Assembly: GCF_002563635.1 (NCBI RefSeq)
Contig: NZ_PDIZ01000001.1
Coordinates: 2,294,001-2,358,000 of the forward strand
Direction: 5' to 3'
Length of the DNA stretch: 64,000 nucleotides
Source: Bacillus sp. es.036
GTDB lineage: Bacteria > Bacillota > Bacilli > Bacillales > Guptibacillaceae
Shown piece after piece: positions 29,233-38,939 of the stretch. A program made the position numbers and the translations under genes. A model generated the notes under the pieces. The model searched no databases. It had not been told where the DNA came from and saw only the letters and a list, made by a program, of their open reading frames with translations. Within the stretch, counting starts at the first letter, position 1, and each line of letters begins with the position of its first letter.

Positions 29233-29880
29233 CTATTCTTCCGTTTTTTTCATTTCATACTTATCCAAAAGATTAATTGCCGCTTCTTGATTTCGAGAAA
29301 CGAGCGCATGAATCATAGCCTCATAATAATGAGTTGGACGAAATGTCAATTGATTCCAAATTGTCTGGTGATAATCCGCAAGCTCTGCCCATAAGCGCAT
29401 AAGCAAGTGATTATGTGTGGATGAAACAATGACACGGAAGAAAGCAGTATCAAACTCAGTCGAAAAAATGTCTCGATCTGAAGAGTTGTCCTTATGTTCC
29501 ATCATAGTTCTTAATCGATCAATATATTCATCTGAAATCCGTTCACAAGCCACTCTTAGTATATCTTTTTCGATTAATTTCCTCGTTTCAAGCAAATCTT
29601 CTTTCGACTTGGTATCTTTTAAAATGAAAGATGCAATCACTTCTACAAGGCGATGATCTCTAGCATTGGCTATAAAAGTCCCTTCACCGCGTCGCGTTTC
29701 AATAAGACCTAGCATTTCCATTGATCTTAACGCTTCCCTTATAGAAGATCTTCCGGCATTTAAGCGATCAGAAAGCTCCCTTTCCGAAGGGAGCTTATCG
29801 CCGGTTTGTAAACCATCATTATAGATAATCGCCTTTATCTTCTGAAGAATATTCTGATAGACTTTCCCCTGGGTTGTCAT
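29233..29880 (-). CDS. GntR-family regulator, FadR subfamily
   Basis: 215 residues. The N-terminal winged helix (about 5-75) has the GntR signature KLPSERELSDRLNAGRSSIR. The C-terminal FCD ligand-binding domain has HNHLLMRLW and HYYEAMIHAL, which place metal-binding His residues. It sits between the malic enzyme gene and accDA. The FadR-type operator TGGT-N3-ACCA found upstream of the malic enzyme (31331-31345) is the most likely target. The effector is unknown; an organic acid or acyl-CoA is plausible from context. Confidence 0.85.
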   Translation of the reverse strand: MTTQGKVYQNILQKIKAIIYNDGLQTGDKLPSERELSDRLNAGRSSIREALRSMEMLGLIETRRGEGTFIANARDHRLVEVIASFILKDTKSKEDLLETRKLIEKDILRVACERISDEYIDRLRTMMEHKDNSSDRDIFSTEFDTAFFRVIVSSTHNHLLMRLWAELADYHQTIWNQLTFRPTHYYEAMIHALVSRNQEAAINLLDKYEMKKTEE

Positions 29881-29991
29881 TGGAAGTCAACACCCTTTCT
29901 TAGCTCTAAGAACAGGAGAACGTTAGAATAACCCGGCTTTTCACCAGGTATTCTCAAAATACAATCCGCGCTCATAAGTAAAATGCAAGAA

Positions 29992-30023
29992 AAAAGTGAG
30001 AAAGTCAAGCTCTTCCCCACTTA
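29992..30023 (-). terminator. Terminator after ytsJ
   Basis: Minus-strand AAGTGGGGAA with TTTCTCACTT (10 bp with G-U pairs) and six T, overlapping the stop codon. Confidence 0.75.
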
Positions 30024-31265
30024 TTCATTATCTGCTTCAATGATTGCAAGAGAACGCGTTTTTTCTTTAACAGCTTCAGGATCAACATTTATACGAGCTA
30101 CTCCGGTTTCCATAGCAGCTTTCGCTACGCTTGCAGCAACAGCAGGTGCTACGCGCGGATCAAATGGAGCAGGAATCACGTAGTCTGCATTTAGATCTTC
30201 CTCAGCAACTAACTCTGCAATGGCTTGTACAGCAGCTACTTTCATATCTTCGTTAATGTGAGTCGCCCGAACATCAAGAGCACCTCTAAAGATACCAGGA
30301 AATGCAAGTACGTTATTAATTTGATTTGGGAAATCTGAACGACCTGTACCGATCACTTTAGCTCCCGCTTCTCTCGCATCGTCAGGCATGATTTCAGGAT
30401 TTGGGTTCGCCATAGCAAAAATGGTAGGATCCTCATTCATTGATTCCACCATTTCTTTTGTCAAGGCGCCTTCAACGGATACCCCAATAAAAACATCCGT
30501 ATTCACAATCACTTCTTTCAGGGATCCTTCAGCTTTATCACGATTTGTATATTTGGCTACTTCCGCTTTTACATCATTCATTCCGTAAGAACGACCTTCG
30601 TAAATAGCCCCTTTTGAATCACACATAATAATATCTTTTACACCGAAACGATTTAAAAGTTTAATAATGGCAATGCCCGCTGCTCCTGCACCATTAATGA
30701 CAACTTTAATTTCACTCATCTTCTTATCTGATAGTTTCAGAGCATTAACTAGTCCCGCTACGGTTACAATCGCTGTACCATGTTGATCATCATGAAAGAT
30801 GGGGATATTTGTTTCTTTTTTCAGTCTTTCTTCGATCACAAAACAGTTTGGAGCAGCAATATCTTCAAGGTTAATCCCACCAAAAGTAGGTTCCATTAAC
30901 TTAACAGTTTGTACGATTTGATCGACATCTGTTGTGTTTAAACAAATTGGAAATGCATCAACCCCGGCAAAACTCTTGAAAAGAACGGCCTTTCCTTCCA
31001 TTACAGGAAGAGCAGCTTCAGGTCCAATATTTCCAAGACCAAGGACTGCGGTACCATCTGATACAACAGCCACCATGTTTCCTTTCATCGTATATTCATA
31101 TACTTTATTCTTGTCATCATAAATTTCCTTACATGGTTCTGCTACACCAGGTGAATAAGCCAGGCTTAAATCAGTGGCATTACGAACAGGTACTTTTGAT
31201 TTTGATTCTAACTTTCCTTGCCTCACTCTGTGAATATGTAGGGCTTCTTCTCTTGTAATGGACAA
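30021..31265 (-). CDS. ytsJ: Malic enzyme YtsJ
   Basis: Oxidative decarboxylation of malate to pyruvate. The B. subtilis orthologue is the NADP-preferring YtsJ. About 414 residues. SKVPVRNATDLSLAYSPGVAEP at the N-terminus has the catalytic Tyr-Ser region, HDDQHGTAIV near 159 binds metal, and INGAGAAGIAI near 188 is the nucleotide motif. The TTG start at 31265 has GGAGAG eight bases upstream; an earlier in-frame GTG overlaps that site. A palindromic operator for the neighbouring GntR regulator lies about 65 bp upstream. Confidence 0.93.
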   Translation of the reverse strand: MSITREEALHIHRVRQGKLESKSKVPVRNATDLSLAYSPGVAEPCKEIYDDKNKVYEYTMKGNMVAVVSDGTAVLGLGNIGPEAALPVMEGKAVLFKSFAGVDAFPICLNTTDVDQIVQTVKLMEPTFGGINLEDIAAPNCFVIEERLKKETNIPIFHDDQHGTAIVTVAGLVNALKLSDKKMSEIKVVINGAGAAGIAIIKLLNRFGVKDIIMCDSKGAIYEGRSYGMNDVKAEVAKYTNRDKAEGSLKEVIVNTDVFIGVSVEGALTKEMVESMNEDPTIFAMANPNPEIMPDDAREAGAKVIGTGRSDFPNQINNVLAFPGIFRGALDVRATHINEDMKVAAVQAIAELVAEEDLNADYVIPAPFDPRVAPAVAASVAKAAMETGVARINVDPEAVKEKTRSLAIIEADNE

Positions 31266-31330
31266 TCGTTCCACTCTCCTTTTTTCAGAAGCATTAGACT
31301 ATGTTAACAATTCCCCTAGAACATTTGGGC

Positions 31331-31345
31331 AGTGGTCAGACCACT
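31331..31345. promoter_or_regulatory. FadR/GntR-type operator upstream of ytsJ
   Basis: Perfect palindrome AGTGGT-CAG-ACCACT. TGGT-N3-ACCA is the half-site arrangement bound by FadR-subfamily GntR proteins such as PdhR, LldR and E. coli FadR. It is 66 bp before the ytsJ start and one gene away from a FadR-subfamily regulator. Confidence 0.7.
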
Positions 31346-31392
31346 CTATTTTCACCATTATAACAAATCACCATTTGCTGTAAAGATTTTCA

Positions 31393-34300
31393 TCACGGCT
31401 TTTTCACGACGTTGCGTTCACCAAGTAATTTTTTCAACGTGTGAACACAGTCTGGATCAGGGTTCACTAGCCATCCTTCACCTAATTTAACTGTTTTATC
31501 TGTTTTACTATAATAAATAACAACCTCTGTGTCGCCTGAGTGTTGGTGAAGCACTTTCTTCACTTCACTTAAGACGCTTTCGTGATGCGGTTCAATTTTA
31601 AGAAACAGGGTTTGTTTTGCTTTTTTCGGCTTAATATCCGCTAACTTCATGACCCTTGATATAATGATATTCGTCTGATCATTTCTCTTTTGTCCCACCC
31701 CATCAACATATAGAAATTCTCCTTTAGTCAATAGGCTCTCCATTTTCTCCCAAACGTCAGGAAAGGCCACCCCTTCAATTTCTCCTGTTTCATCACCAAG
31801 TGTTAGAAAGGCCATCATTTGACCTTTTTTCGTTCGAATACTTCGGACCTTCAATACCTCTACAGCCAACCTAAGCGGTGCACGATCCTCAGCCTCTATC
31901 GCATCTTTCGTAACGTTCCTTACATAACCTTTTAATTTGTCCAAATAAGGATCAAGCGGATGAGCCGTTAAGTAAAAACCAATCGCTTCTTTTTCAAAAG
32001 CGAGCATTTCCGCTTCATCAAAAGGGGGAACGCTTTCGTAAGCTGGTTCCGTTTCGCCATCTTGGAAGAAGCCTTCCTGACCACTTTGTTCAGATCCGTA
32101 ATTCATTGCCCCCTCTAATGAGGCAAGCATAGAAGAACGACTTACCCCAAACTCATCCATTGCCCCAGCAAATATAAGTGATTCAAGAGCGCGCTTGTTC
32201 ACCACTTTCAGCGAAATCCTCGCACATAGATCAAAAAGACTTTTGTAAGGATGAGTTCTTTTTTGCACGATCTCTTCAATCGCATTTCTCCCAACATTTT
32301 TTACCGGCAGAAGTCCGAATCGAATGGTATTCTTCTCCACCGTGAATGTCTCTTGACTACTATTAATCGATGGAGGTTGAACCATCATGCCTTTTTGTTT
32401 CGCTTCAGCTAAATACGTCGCAAGTCGATCCTGGTTTCCGACGGCAGAATTCAGAAGACTTGAAAAGAAATAGCGCGAATAGTTTGCTTTTAAATAAGCG
32501 AGCTGGTAAGCAATGACACTATAAGCAACCGCATGACTTCTGTTGAAACCATAATCCGCAAATCGAACAATATACTCATATACTTTAAGAGCTATATCTT
32601 TCGGATATCCCTTCTCAAGACATCCCCTTACAAAGTGCTCTCTTTCTGACTCAAGAACTTCACGCTTCTTTTTAGATACAGCTCTTCTCAATAGATCAGC
32701 TTCTCCCAGAGAGAAACCAGCTAACTTAGAAGCAATTTGCATAATTTGTTCTTGATAGACAATAACCCCATAGGTTGATTTAAGAATAGGTTCAAGGTCA
32801 TGATGGAGATATTCAATTGTTCTTTCTTTGTGCTTACCAGAAATAAAAAGAGGTATATTCTCCATCGGTCCCGGACGATAAAGTGCATTAACAGCGACAA
32901 TATCTTCAAACTCAGTTGGCTTTAGCTTTCTAAGTACTTGACGCATTCCATCAGATTCAAGTTGAAATACACCAGTCGTATCGGCTTTTTGTAGTAGAGA
33001 GAAAGTAGCTTCATCATCCATTGGTATCGTTGAAAGAGAAGGCCTTTGACCCATTTCCTCTTCAATGTCATTTAATATACCTTCAATTAAGGTTAAATTC
33101 CTAAGCCCCAGGAAATCCATCTTCAATAAACCAATCTCTTCTAAATCATTCATCGGAAATTGGGTTAAGTTAATGTGATGACCACCAAGCAAAGGAACAT
33201 GCTGCGTGAGAGGCTCTGCTGAAATCACCACTCCAGCAGCATGGGTGGACGTATGTCGTGGAAGCCCCTCAATTGTACTAGCTATCTCAAAAACGCGTTT
33301 CCCTTCTTTTGATGAAGAGATGAGCTCCTTAAGAACCTTCGACTCTTCTTTCGCCTGATTTAACGTCAAGCCGGGGCGTGAGGGGATCGCTTTAGACATG
33401 GCATCAAGGAGCTTGTTATCTACCTCTAATACTCGCCCCACGTCTCGAATGGCTGCCTTTGCTGCAAGCGTACCAAACGTAACAATTTGAGCGACACGAT
33501 CATGACCATATTTCTCATGTACATAATCAATCACTTCATCTCGTCTAACGTCAGGAAAATCAATATCAATATCAGGCATTGTGACGCGCTCTGGATTCAA
33601 GAATCGCTCAAATAAAAGGTTGTGTTCAATAGGGTCCACATCTGTTATATGCAATAAGTAAGCAACAAGAGAACCTGCCGCAGAGCCACGACCTGGACCA
33701 GTAATCATTTGATGCTCATGCGCATATTTCATGAAGTCCCAAACAATTAGAAAATAATCATTGAACCCCATTTTGTTAATAATAGAAAGTTCGTAATCCA
33801 ACCGTTCAGTGACGCGTTCATCCTGATATGAATAGCGCTCAGAAAGATTGTCGAAACAAATTTTCTTTAAATAGTCAAAAGCCGTTACTCCATCAGGCAC
33901 CGGATAAAGAGGCAAATGTGTTTGATTAAAATTTAATTCTACATTACACCTTGCCGCAATATCAGTTGTATTTATAAGAGCTGTCTCGTACCCTCTAAAT
34001 CGCTGCGTCATTTCTTCCGAAGACGCTAAATAGTACTCATGGTTAGGTAGCGCAACGAGATTTTTGTCTTCAAACCGCTGTCCTGCGTCTATGCACCTCA
34101 AACAATCATGTGCTTCTCCATCTTCCCGGTTAATATAATGTGCAGCATTTGTCACCGTTAAGGGAAGATTGACCTTGTTTGCAAACGTGGAGAGCAATAA
34201 GTTGAGTTGCCTTTCTTCTCGTAACGAATGATCCTGCATCTCAAGATAAAACCCTTCCTTGAAGATACGCTGATACTCCATCGCCATTTCAAATGCGGTC

Positions 34301-34740
34301 GTTTCTTCACCATGTAAAAGTTCCTGTCCGATTTTGCTAGAAATAGACCCTGAAAGAGCGATAAGCCCGCTTGCATTTTCAACTAAATCTTCTTTTTCTA
34401 TGTAAGGGATATTACCCGTTGCACACTGCATGTGTGTGCTGATCTTTAATAAATTATCGTACCCTACTTTATTAACAGCCAGTAAAACAAGATGGTCGAA
34501 TTGATCGCGCGTATGAAGAGCAGTACGGTTTCCCACGCGGACATCCAGACCAATGATCGGTTTAATGCCCTTTGCTTTACATGCTCTGTAGAAAGGAATT
34601 GTTCCAAACATAGTTCCTTTATCCGTTAGGGCAAGCGACTGATACCCTTTTTGTTTTGCTGATTCTATCAGCGCTTCAATACGACTCGGACTGTCTAGAA
34701 GACTATATTCACTGTAGACACGAAGATGCACGAATTCCAT
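31393..34740 (-). CDS. dnaE: DNA polymerase III alpha subunit, DnaE type
   Basis: Second replicative polymerase of low-GC Firmicutes; extends RNA primers before hand-over to PolC. 1115 residues. The N-terminal PHP domain starts VHLRVYSEYSLLDS, the catalytic Asp triad is near ITGPGRGSAAGS and PDIDIDFPD (about 345-395), the helix-hairpin-helix is around 790-860, and the OB-fold is near 960-1050. No proofreading exonuclease domain is present, as expected for this type. The start is ATG. Confidence 0.97.
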   Translation of the reverse strand: MEFVHLRVYSEYSLLDSPSRIEALIESAKQKGYQSLALTDKGTMFGTIPFYRACKAKGIKPIIGLDVRVGNRTALHTRDQFDHLVLLAVNKVGYDNLLKISTHMQCATGNIPYIEKEDLVENASGLIALSGSISSKIGQELLHGEETTAFEMAMEYQRIFKEGFYLEMQDHSLREERQLNLLLSTFANKVNLPLTVTNAAHYINREDGEAHDCLRCIDAGQRFEDKNLVALPNHEYYLASSEEMTQRFRGYETALINTTDIAARCNVELNFNQTHLPLYPVPDGVTAFDYLKKICFDNLSERYSYQDERVTERLDYELSIINKMGFNDYFLIVWDFMKYAHEHQMITGPGRGSAAGSLVAYLLHITDVDPIEHNLLFERFLNPERVTMPDIDIDFPDVRRDEVIDYVHEKYGHDRVAQIVTFGTLAAKAAIRDVGRVLEVDNKLLDAMSKAIPSRPGLTLNQAKEESKVLKELISSSKEGKRVFEIASTIEGLPRHTSTHAAGVVISAEPLTQHVPLLGGHHINLTQFPMNDLEEIGLLKMDFLGLRNLTLIEGILNDIEEEMGQRPSLSTIPMDDEATFSLLQKADTTGVFQLESDGMRQVLRKLKPTEFEDIVAVNALYRPGPMENIPLFISGKHKERTIEYLHHDLEPILKSTYGVIVYQEQIMQIASKLAGFSLGEADLLRRAVSKKKREVLESEREHFVRGCLEKGYPKDIALKVYEYIVRFADYGFNRSHAVAYSVIAYQLAYLKANYSRYFFSSLLNSAVGNQDRLATYLAEAKQKGMMVQPPSINSSQETFTVEKNTIRFGLLPVKNVGRNAIEEIVQKRTHPYKSLFDLCARISLKVVNKRALESLIFAGAMDEFGVSRSSMLASLEGAMNYGSEQSGQEGFFQDGETEPAYESVPPFDEAEMLAFEKEAIGFYLTAHPLDPYLDKLKGYVRNVTKDAIEAEDRAPLRLAVEVLKVRSIRTKKGQMMAFLTLGDETGEIEGVAFPDVWEKMESLLTKGEFLYVDGVGQKRNDQTNIIISRVMKLADIKPKKAKQTLFLKIEPHHESVLSEVKKVLHQHSGDTEVVIYYSKTDKTVKLGEGWLVNPDPDCVHTLKKLLGERNVVKKP

Positions 34741-34947
34741 AGATTATCCCACTCTCAATTTGCTGTTATCCTCTATTATAGATACTTCAAGCTTCTCAAA
34801 CAAACATTATCAAGCATAACATTCTCTCATGGTTGCATAGGCTGTACTAAATGCAATCATTTGCCTCGCTTTAAATACGCCAAGTTATTTTTTCGTTCAT
34901 TTATAAGAAGATCCTAAATGAAACTGATTAGAAAGAAGGAATCAAAA

Positions 34948-35283
34948 ATGGAGAGAGTAACGCTCGTTACCTTGATTATTGCTTTTTTTGTAGCCTTTGG
35001 AGTGATTGTTGGAGGTTCTCTCATCGGAGGTATTGGAGCTTTTCTCTCTGGTGAACCTCCGCTACATTGGATGTTTATTGTGGCACAACGATTAAAAATC
35101 TGGGCGATCGCAGCAGCGATTGGAGGTACGTTCGACACAATCAATAATATGGAAAGAAGTTTTCTCAGCGGTTCACCAGACGAAATCATGCGTCAGTTTT
35201 TATGGATATTCTGTGCGCTCGGTGGCGCCCAAGCTGGAATGGAAATTATTAACTGGCTAACACAGGAACGTTCCACGTTATGA
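34948..35283 (+). CDS. ytrH: Sporulation membrane protein YtrH
   Basis: 111 residues from the ATG that has GAAGGA eight bases upstream. An ATG 30 bases earlier is in frame but lacks a good site, and the shorter form matches family length. Two or three membrane segments (LVTLIIAFFVAFGVIVGGSLIG, and LKIWAIAAAIGGTFD) fit YtrH. It is needed for efficient sporulation in B. subtilis and is under sigma-E there. It overlaps ytrI by four bases. The gap from dnaE to here (about 200 bp) shows no gene. Confidence 0.88.
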   Translation: MERVTLVTLIIAFFVAFGVIVGGSLIGGIGAFLSGEPPLHWMFIVAQRLKIWAIAAAIGGTFDTINNMERSFLSGSPDEIMRQFLWIFCALGGAQAGMEIINWLTQERSTL

Positions 35284-35786
35284 GAGTCCCCCCTCTTTAT
35301 TCTAGAAAGGGCTGGCAGCGATTTCTAGCCGGCCTTTGTGTAGGGGTGATTTTTGGTTGGCTCTTCTTTCTTATGCTTTTTGGTATAATGTACGAAAAGC
35401 AGATTACGACAATCAAAGAGCAAAAAATTGAAATCTCTGATCTAAAAATGCAGAATCAAACCTTGCTCGACGATAAAGAAAATTACAATAGCACCGATAT
35501 TGAGAAAACACTGCTTGTAAAAAAAATTGACGTGACTTTTGAAAAAGATAAGGAATTACCACTTAACTCCTTAACCCGTCATGAGCTCAAAAAAGAAATT
35601 CAAAGTGAATTGAACGATCTTCTCAACAAAGATCTTGGAGCGATATCGAGAACAAGAAGCTTTATCATCTCATCCCTCGAAAATAAAACGTTAATCATTG
35701 ATGACGTAAAATATGGATTTGAAGTAAAACAATTTATTCTTTGGACAACAGTTGAAGTAGAGCTTGCAATCAAGCTCGTCCAATAG
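35280..35786 (+). CDS. ytrI: Sporulation membrane protein YtrI
   Basis: 168 residues. The N-terminal membrane helix (about 15-38, FLAGLCVGVIFGWLFFLMLF) is followed by a coiled-coil stretch (about 42-70) and a small soluble domain outside the membrane. It is translationally coupled to ytrH (ATGA overlap). The pair is required for normal spore formation in B. subtilis; the molecular role is not established. Confidence 0.87.
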   Translation: MRVPPLYSRKGWQRFLAGLCVGVIFGWLFFLMLFGIMYEKQITTIKEQKIEISDLKMQNQTLLDDKENYNSTDIEKTLLVKKIDVTFEKDKELPLNSLTRHELKKEIQSELNDLLNKDLGAISRTRSFIISSLENKTLIIDDVKYGFEVKQFILWTTVEVELAIKLVQ

Positions 35787-35882
35787 CGAAAATAGATCTA
35801 TTTTGTGACCTTTTGTCAGACAAGTCGCAATTTTCACAAGCGTAGTATATGATAAGAGTATAGAAATTGTGGAGGTGGCGCG

Positions 35883-36074
35883 ATGGTTATTGATCGCAAA
35901 CAAATCGCGAGAGCAAAAATCGCTGATTTAATGAATGGACGATCCGCTTACGCAGAGTCCCATGAAATGACTGCCCTTATTAAAAAGGAGCTGCAATCAC
36001 TTAACATCGACGTGCACGAAGACGTGACAAGCTTTGGTTCATGGTTTATTCCTAAGTCACACGATCAGGTGTAA
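35883..36074 (+). CDS. Conserved-looking small protein, unknown
   Basis: 63 residues with a strong ribosome site (GGAGGTGGCGCG) and its own terminator, so it is likely a real gene. The protein is soluble and charged (DRKQIARAKIADLMNGRSAYAES) and ends with a SFGSWFIPKSH segment. No family is recognised. It is on the plus strand, convergent with nrnA. Confidence 0.75.
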   Translation: MVIDRKQIARAKIADLMNGRSAYAESHEMTALIKKELQSLNIDVHEDVTSFGSWFIPKSHDQV

Positions 36075-36079
36075 ACAAG

Positions 36080-36122
36080 GAAGACCGGAAATCCCTTTAA
36101 AAAGGAGATACCGGTCTTTTTT
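36080..36122 (+). terminator. Terminator of the 63-residue gene
   Basis: AAGACCGG paired with CCGGTCTT around an inner imperfect stem (ATC/GAT, CTTT/AAAG), followed by TTTTTT on plus. It may also act weakly for nrnA. Confidence 0.82.
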
Positions 36123-36127
36123 GTGAC

Positions 36128-37063
36128 TTACTCGTTGCACGCCTTTTCAAGTTCAGCAAGAACCTCGTTCGCTTCTTCCCATGTATACACTGTGGCACCC
36201 GCAGCCATTGGATGTCCACCTCCGTTAAACTGTGCTGCAATTTGATTTACAACAGGACCTTTCGAACGAAGGCGAACGCGAATTTGGTCTGCCTCCTCAA
36301 TAAAGAATACCCACGCTTTTAATCCCGCTACATTGGAGAAAGTATTCACTAGCTGGGATGCTTCGCTAGCGGTTACTCCGTATGAAGCAACGGTTTCTTT
36401 TGTGATTTTCATCCATCCTGCACCCGTTTCTGATGTTTCAAAATGTTGCAGAACATAGCCATTTAAACGGGCGATGTGCTGCTCTGTCCTGTATAGTTCT
36501 TTATAAAGAAAGCCCGTGTCAACACCAAACTTTAAAAGCTCCCCAGCATACATAAAGGTACGTTGAGTCGTATTAGAAAACATAAAACGCCCTGTATCCC
36601 CTACAATTCCTGCATACAGAAGAAAAGCTCCTTTTTCAGATAGCTCGTATCCTCGTTCCTTTGCTGTTAGATATAAATCAACAATCATTTCACTCACAGA
36701 ACTTGAAGAGGTATCTACCCATAGAAGGTCACCGTAAGGATCTTCGTTTGGATGATGATCAATTTTAATGAGGAGCTTGCCATTTCGATAGCGCTCATCA
36801 CTTACACGCGGCTGGTTAGCCGTATCACAAACAATGACAAGGGCATCTTCATAAGTCTCATTTGATACCTTGTCCATTCGATTTAGAAATGTGAGTGAAG
36901 GTTCTTCTTCACCGACAGTATAGACCTTCTTCTTAGGAAAAGAAGTTCGAATAAGCTCAGCAAGACCGCCTTGTGATCCTAATGCATCAGGATCTGGACG
37001 CACGTGGCGATGAATAATAATCGTTTCATATTGTTCGATAGCATCTAATATTTTTTCTTTCAT
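36128..37063 (-). CDS. nrnA: Oligoribonuclease / pAp phosphatase NrnA
   Basis: DHH-DHHA1 phosphoesterase that degrades short RNA (nanoRNA), 3'-phosphoadenosine 5'-phosphate and pApA. About 311 residues, with HRHVRPDPDALGSQ near 20, VCDTANQPRV near 85, DHHPNEDPYG near 105 and the DHHA1 signature GGGHPMAAGA near 284. The ATG at 37063 has AAAGGAGAAG upstream; a longer in-frame start to 37126 lacks a site. The B. subtilis locus is ytqI. Confidence 0.95.
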   Translation of the reverse strand: MKEKILDAIEQYETIIIHRHVRPDPDALGSQGGLAELIRTSFPKKKVYTVGEEEPSLTFLNRMDKVSNETYEDALVIVCDTANQPRVSDERYRNGKLLIKIDHHPNEDPYGDLLWVDTSSSSVSEMIVDLYLTAKERGYELSEKGAFLLYAGIVGDTGRFMFSNTTQRTFMYAGELLKFGVDTGFLYKELYRTEQHIARLNGYVLQHFETSETGAGWMKITKETVASYGVTASEASQLVNTFSNVAGLKAWVFFIEEADQIRVRLRSKGPVVNQIAAQFNGGGHPMAAGATVYTWEEANEVLAELEKACNE

Positions 37064-37171
37064 GAAGCTTCTCCTTTCGACTGCGTTCCTAATTGTTATT
37101 GTTCTGACATAGATTTTCCCTATCATCTTCTATACAATAGAAAAGAACCTTGAATATGGAGGAAAGCAGCC

Positions 37172-37477
37172 ATGCCTATCTTTGTTATTTTTATTGTTTT
37201 TTCAATTGTTTTCTATTTGTTCTACAAAGTGAAAGCTGTACGTCATAGCGGTGTAGCAACGACACAGTGGCTTCATTCAAAAGCAAGTATTGCATTAGGA
37301 CTTTTCCTTATCTTTTTTGCGATTAATTCACTCACTGTTTCTTTATCAACTGTAACGTTTATCGTCGCTGCTGTCTTCATTTTACTCGGCCTTGCAAACG
37401 TTGTAGTCGGCTACAAAAAATACCGTCACTACCTTCCTTTTGCCATTGAAGAGGCAAATATGATGAAGCAAAATTAA
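37172..37477 (+). CDS. ytpI: YtpI-like membrane protein
   Basis: 101 residues with three membrane segments (residues 2-20, about 38-55 and about 60-80) and short basic linkers (KVKAVRHSG, YKKYRHY). Position between nrnA and ytoI matches B. subtilis ytpI. Function is unknown. The ribosome site is GGAGG. Confidence 0.85.
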   Translation: MPIFVIFIVFSIVFYLFYKVKAVRHSGVATTQWLHSKASIALGLFLIFFAINSLTVSLSTVTFIVAAVFILLGLANVVVGYKKYRHYLPFAIEEANMMKQN

Positions 37478-37494
37478 GCACGATATGAATAATG

Positions 37495-37523
37495 AAACCG
37501 CCACAGTAATTGGCGGTTTTTTT
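37495..37523 (+). terminator. Terminator of ytpI
   Basis: AAACCGCCA with TGGCGGTTT and a T run on plus. It lies between convergent ytpI and ytoI. Confidence 0.88.
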
Positions 37524-38832
37524 ATCGATCGATGAGCTGCGCCATCATGAGCGCCTTGCCTACAACTGACCCTTCATGATAAATTTCAACATCGACCTTC
37601 CCAAATTTACGTGAGACTTCGAGTACTTTAGGAACAATTTCAATTGTATGATCGATTTGAACGGGTTTTATAAAATAAAGCGTAATATTTTCAACAACCA
37701 AATCACCTTTTTTGTATTTCTTTAATACCCGGCTACCAGCTTCGGTTACAAGGGTAGTCACAACCCCATATGATAAAGTTCCAAGTAGGCTTGTCATTTG
37801 TGGCGTTATTTCACAGCTGTAGCGACTTTCTGATGGTGTTGACACATCTTTAATTTGACTCGTAATCAGGTCATCAAACGTTTCACCGATTTGAGGCTGT
37901 TGCTGAATCATTTGAAGCGCTTTTAACACATCTTGTCTACTAATAATTCCTATCAAACGGTGGTATTGATCGAGAACCGGCAGCATTTCGATTCCTTCCC
38001 AAATCATTGTATGGGCAGCAGATGCAACCGATGTTTGTTCATTTACTGTTAAAGGATGTTTCGTCATTACTTTTGAAATTGGTGTTTCGTTACGTTCTCC
38101 AAGAATATCTTTAGAAGTCACAATTCCCTGCACTTTCATATTAGGGTCCACAACAGGATAACGACTATGGAGCGTTTTCTCATTTAACTCGTGCCAACGA
38201 CCTACGTTTTCCGTCGTCACAAGAAAACTTGTTTTCGTAAGTGGCGTTAAGATATCACTGACTAAAGCAATTTCCTTTTTTATCAACCGGTCATATATCG
38301 CTCGATTAATCATGGTTGCTACTGTAAAGGAATCGTAGGATGTTGAAATAATCGGTAAATCATAGGCATCTGCCATTTTTTTCACATCGTCCTGCGCGTC
38401 AAATCCACCCGTAATCAAAACGGCGGCGCCTGCTTCAAGCGCAATTTTGTGTACATTGTCTCGATTACCTACGATGAGTAAACTCCCAGGATCAACATAG
38501 CGCATCATTGCTTCCAATTTCATCGCTCCGATAACGAACTTGTGAAGGGTTTTATGTAGGCCGTTTCTCCCTCCAAGCACTTGTCCATCCACTACGTTCA
38601 CCACTTCAGCATAAGTGAGTTTTTCGATGTTTTCTTTTTCTTTTTTTGTAATTCGGATTGTGCCCACACGTTCAATTGTGCTGACCGTACCTTTATTTTC
38701 AGCATCCTTGATCGCTCGATAGGCTGTCCCTTCACTCACTTTCAGCTCTCTTGCAATTTGACGCACAGATATTTTACTTCCCACTTCTAGCGTCTCAATA
38801 TATTCGAGAATCTGTTCATGTTTCGTTGTCAA
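37522..38832 (-). CDS. ytoI: YtoI: HTH, DRTGG, CBS-pair and hotdog protein
   Basis: 436 residues in four blocks: an N-terminal DeoR-type helix-turn-helix (about 1-60, SVRQIARELKVSEGTAYRAI), a DRTGG domain (about 75-180), two CBS repeats (about 195-315, HPLTVNEQTSVASAAH), and a C-terminal thioesterase-like hotdog domain (about 330-436). CBS pairs bind adenine nucleotides, so this is probably a nucleotide-sensing regulator. Target genes are unknown. The start is TTG with GGTGAAAG upstream. Confidence 0.92.
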   Translation of the reverse strand: MTTKHEQILEYIETLEVGSKISVRQIARELKVSEGTAYRAIKDAENKGTVSTIERVGTIRITKKEKENIEKLTYAEVVNVVDGQVLGGRNGLHKTLHKFVIGAMKLEAMMRYVDPGSLLIVGNRDNVHKIALEAGAAVLITGGFDAQDDVKKMADAYDLPIISTSYDSFTVATMINRAIYDRLIKKEIALVSDILTPLTKTSFLVTTENVGRWHELNEKTLHSRYPVVDPNMKVQGIVTSKDILGERNETPISKVMTKHPLTVNEQTSVASAAHTMIWEGIEMLPVLDQYHRLIGIISRQDVLKALQMIQQQPQIGETFDDLITSQIKDVSTPSESRYSCEITPQMTSLLGTLSYGVVTTLVTEAGSRVLKKYKKGDLVVENITLYFIKPVQIDHTIEIVPKVLEVSRKFGKVDVEIYHEGSVVGKALMMAQLIDR

Positions 38833-38939
38833 TTTCTTTCACCATACTTTCTACGTTCACATCTGTATCAGTAGATATACTACTTCTGTTATAGTGGTGT
38901 TTGAATTGACTTCATTATACATAACTCATCCCTATAACT

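Noticed and set aside
34918-34947. Ten-codon N-terminal extension of YtrH
   Set aside because: The upstream ATG lacks a good ribosome site, while the downstream ATG has GAAGGA at proper distance and gives normal family length.
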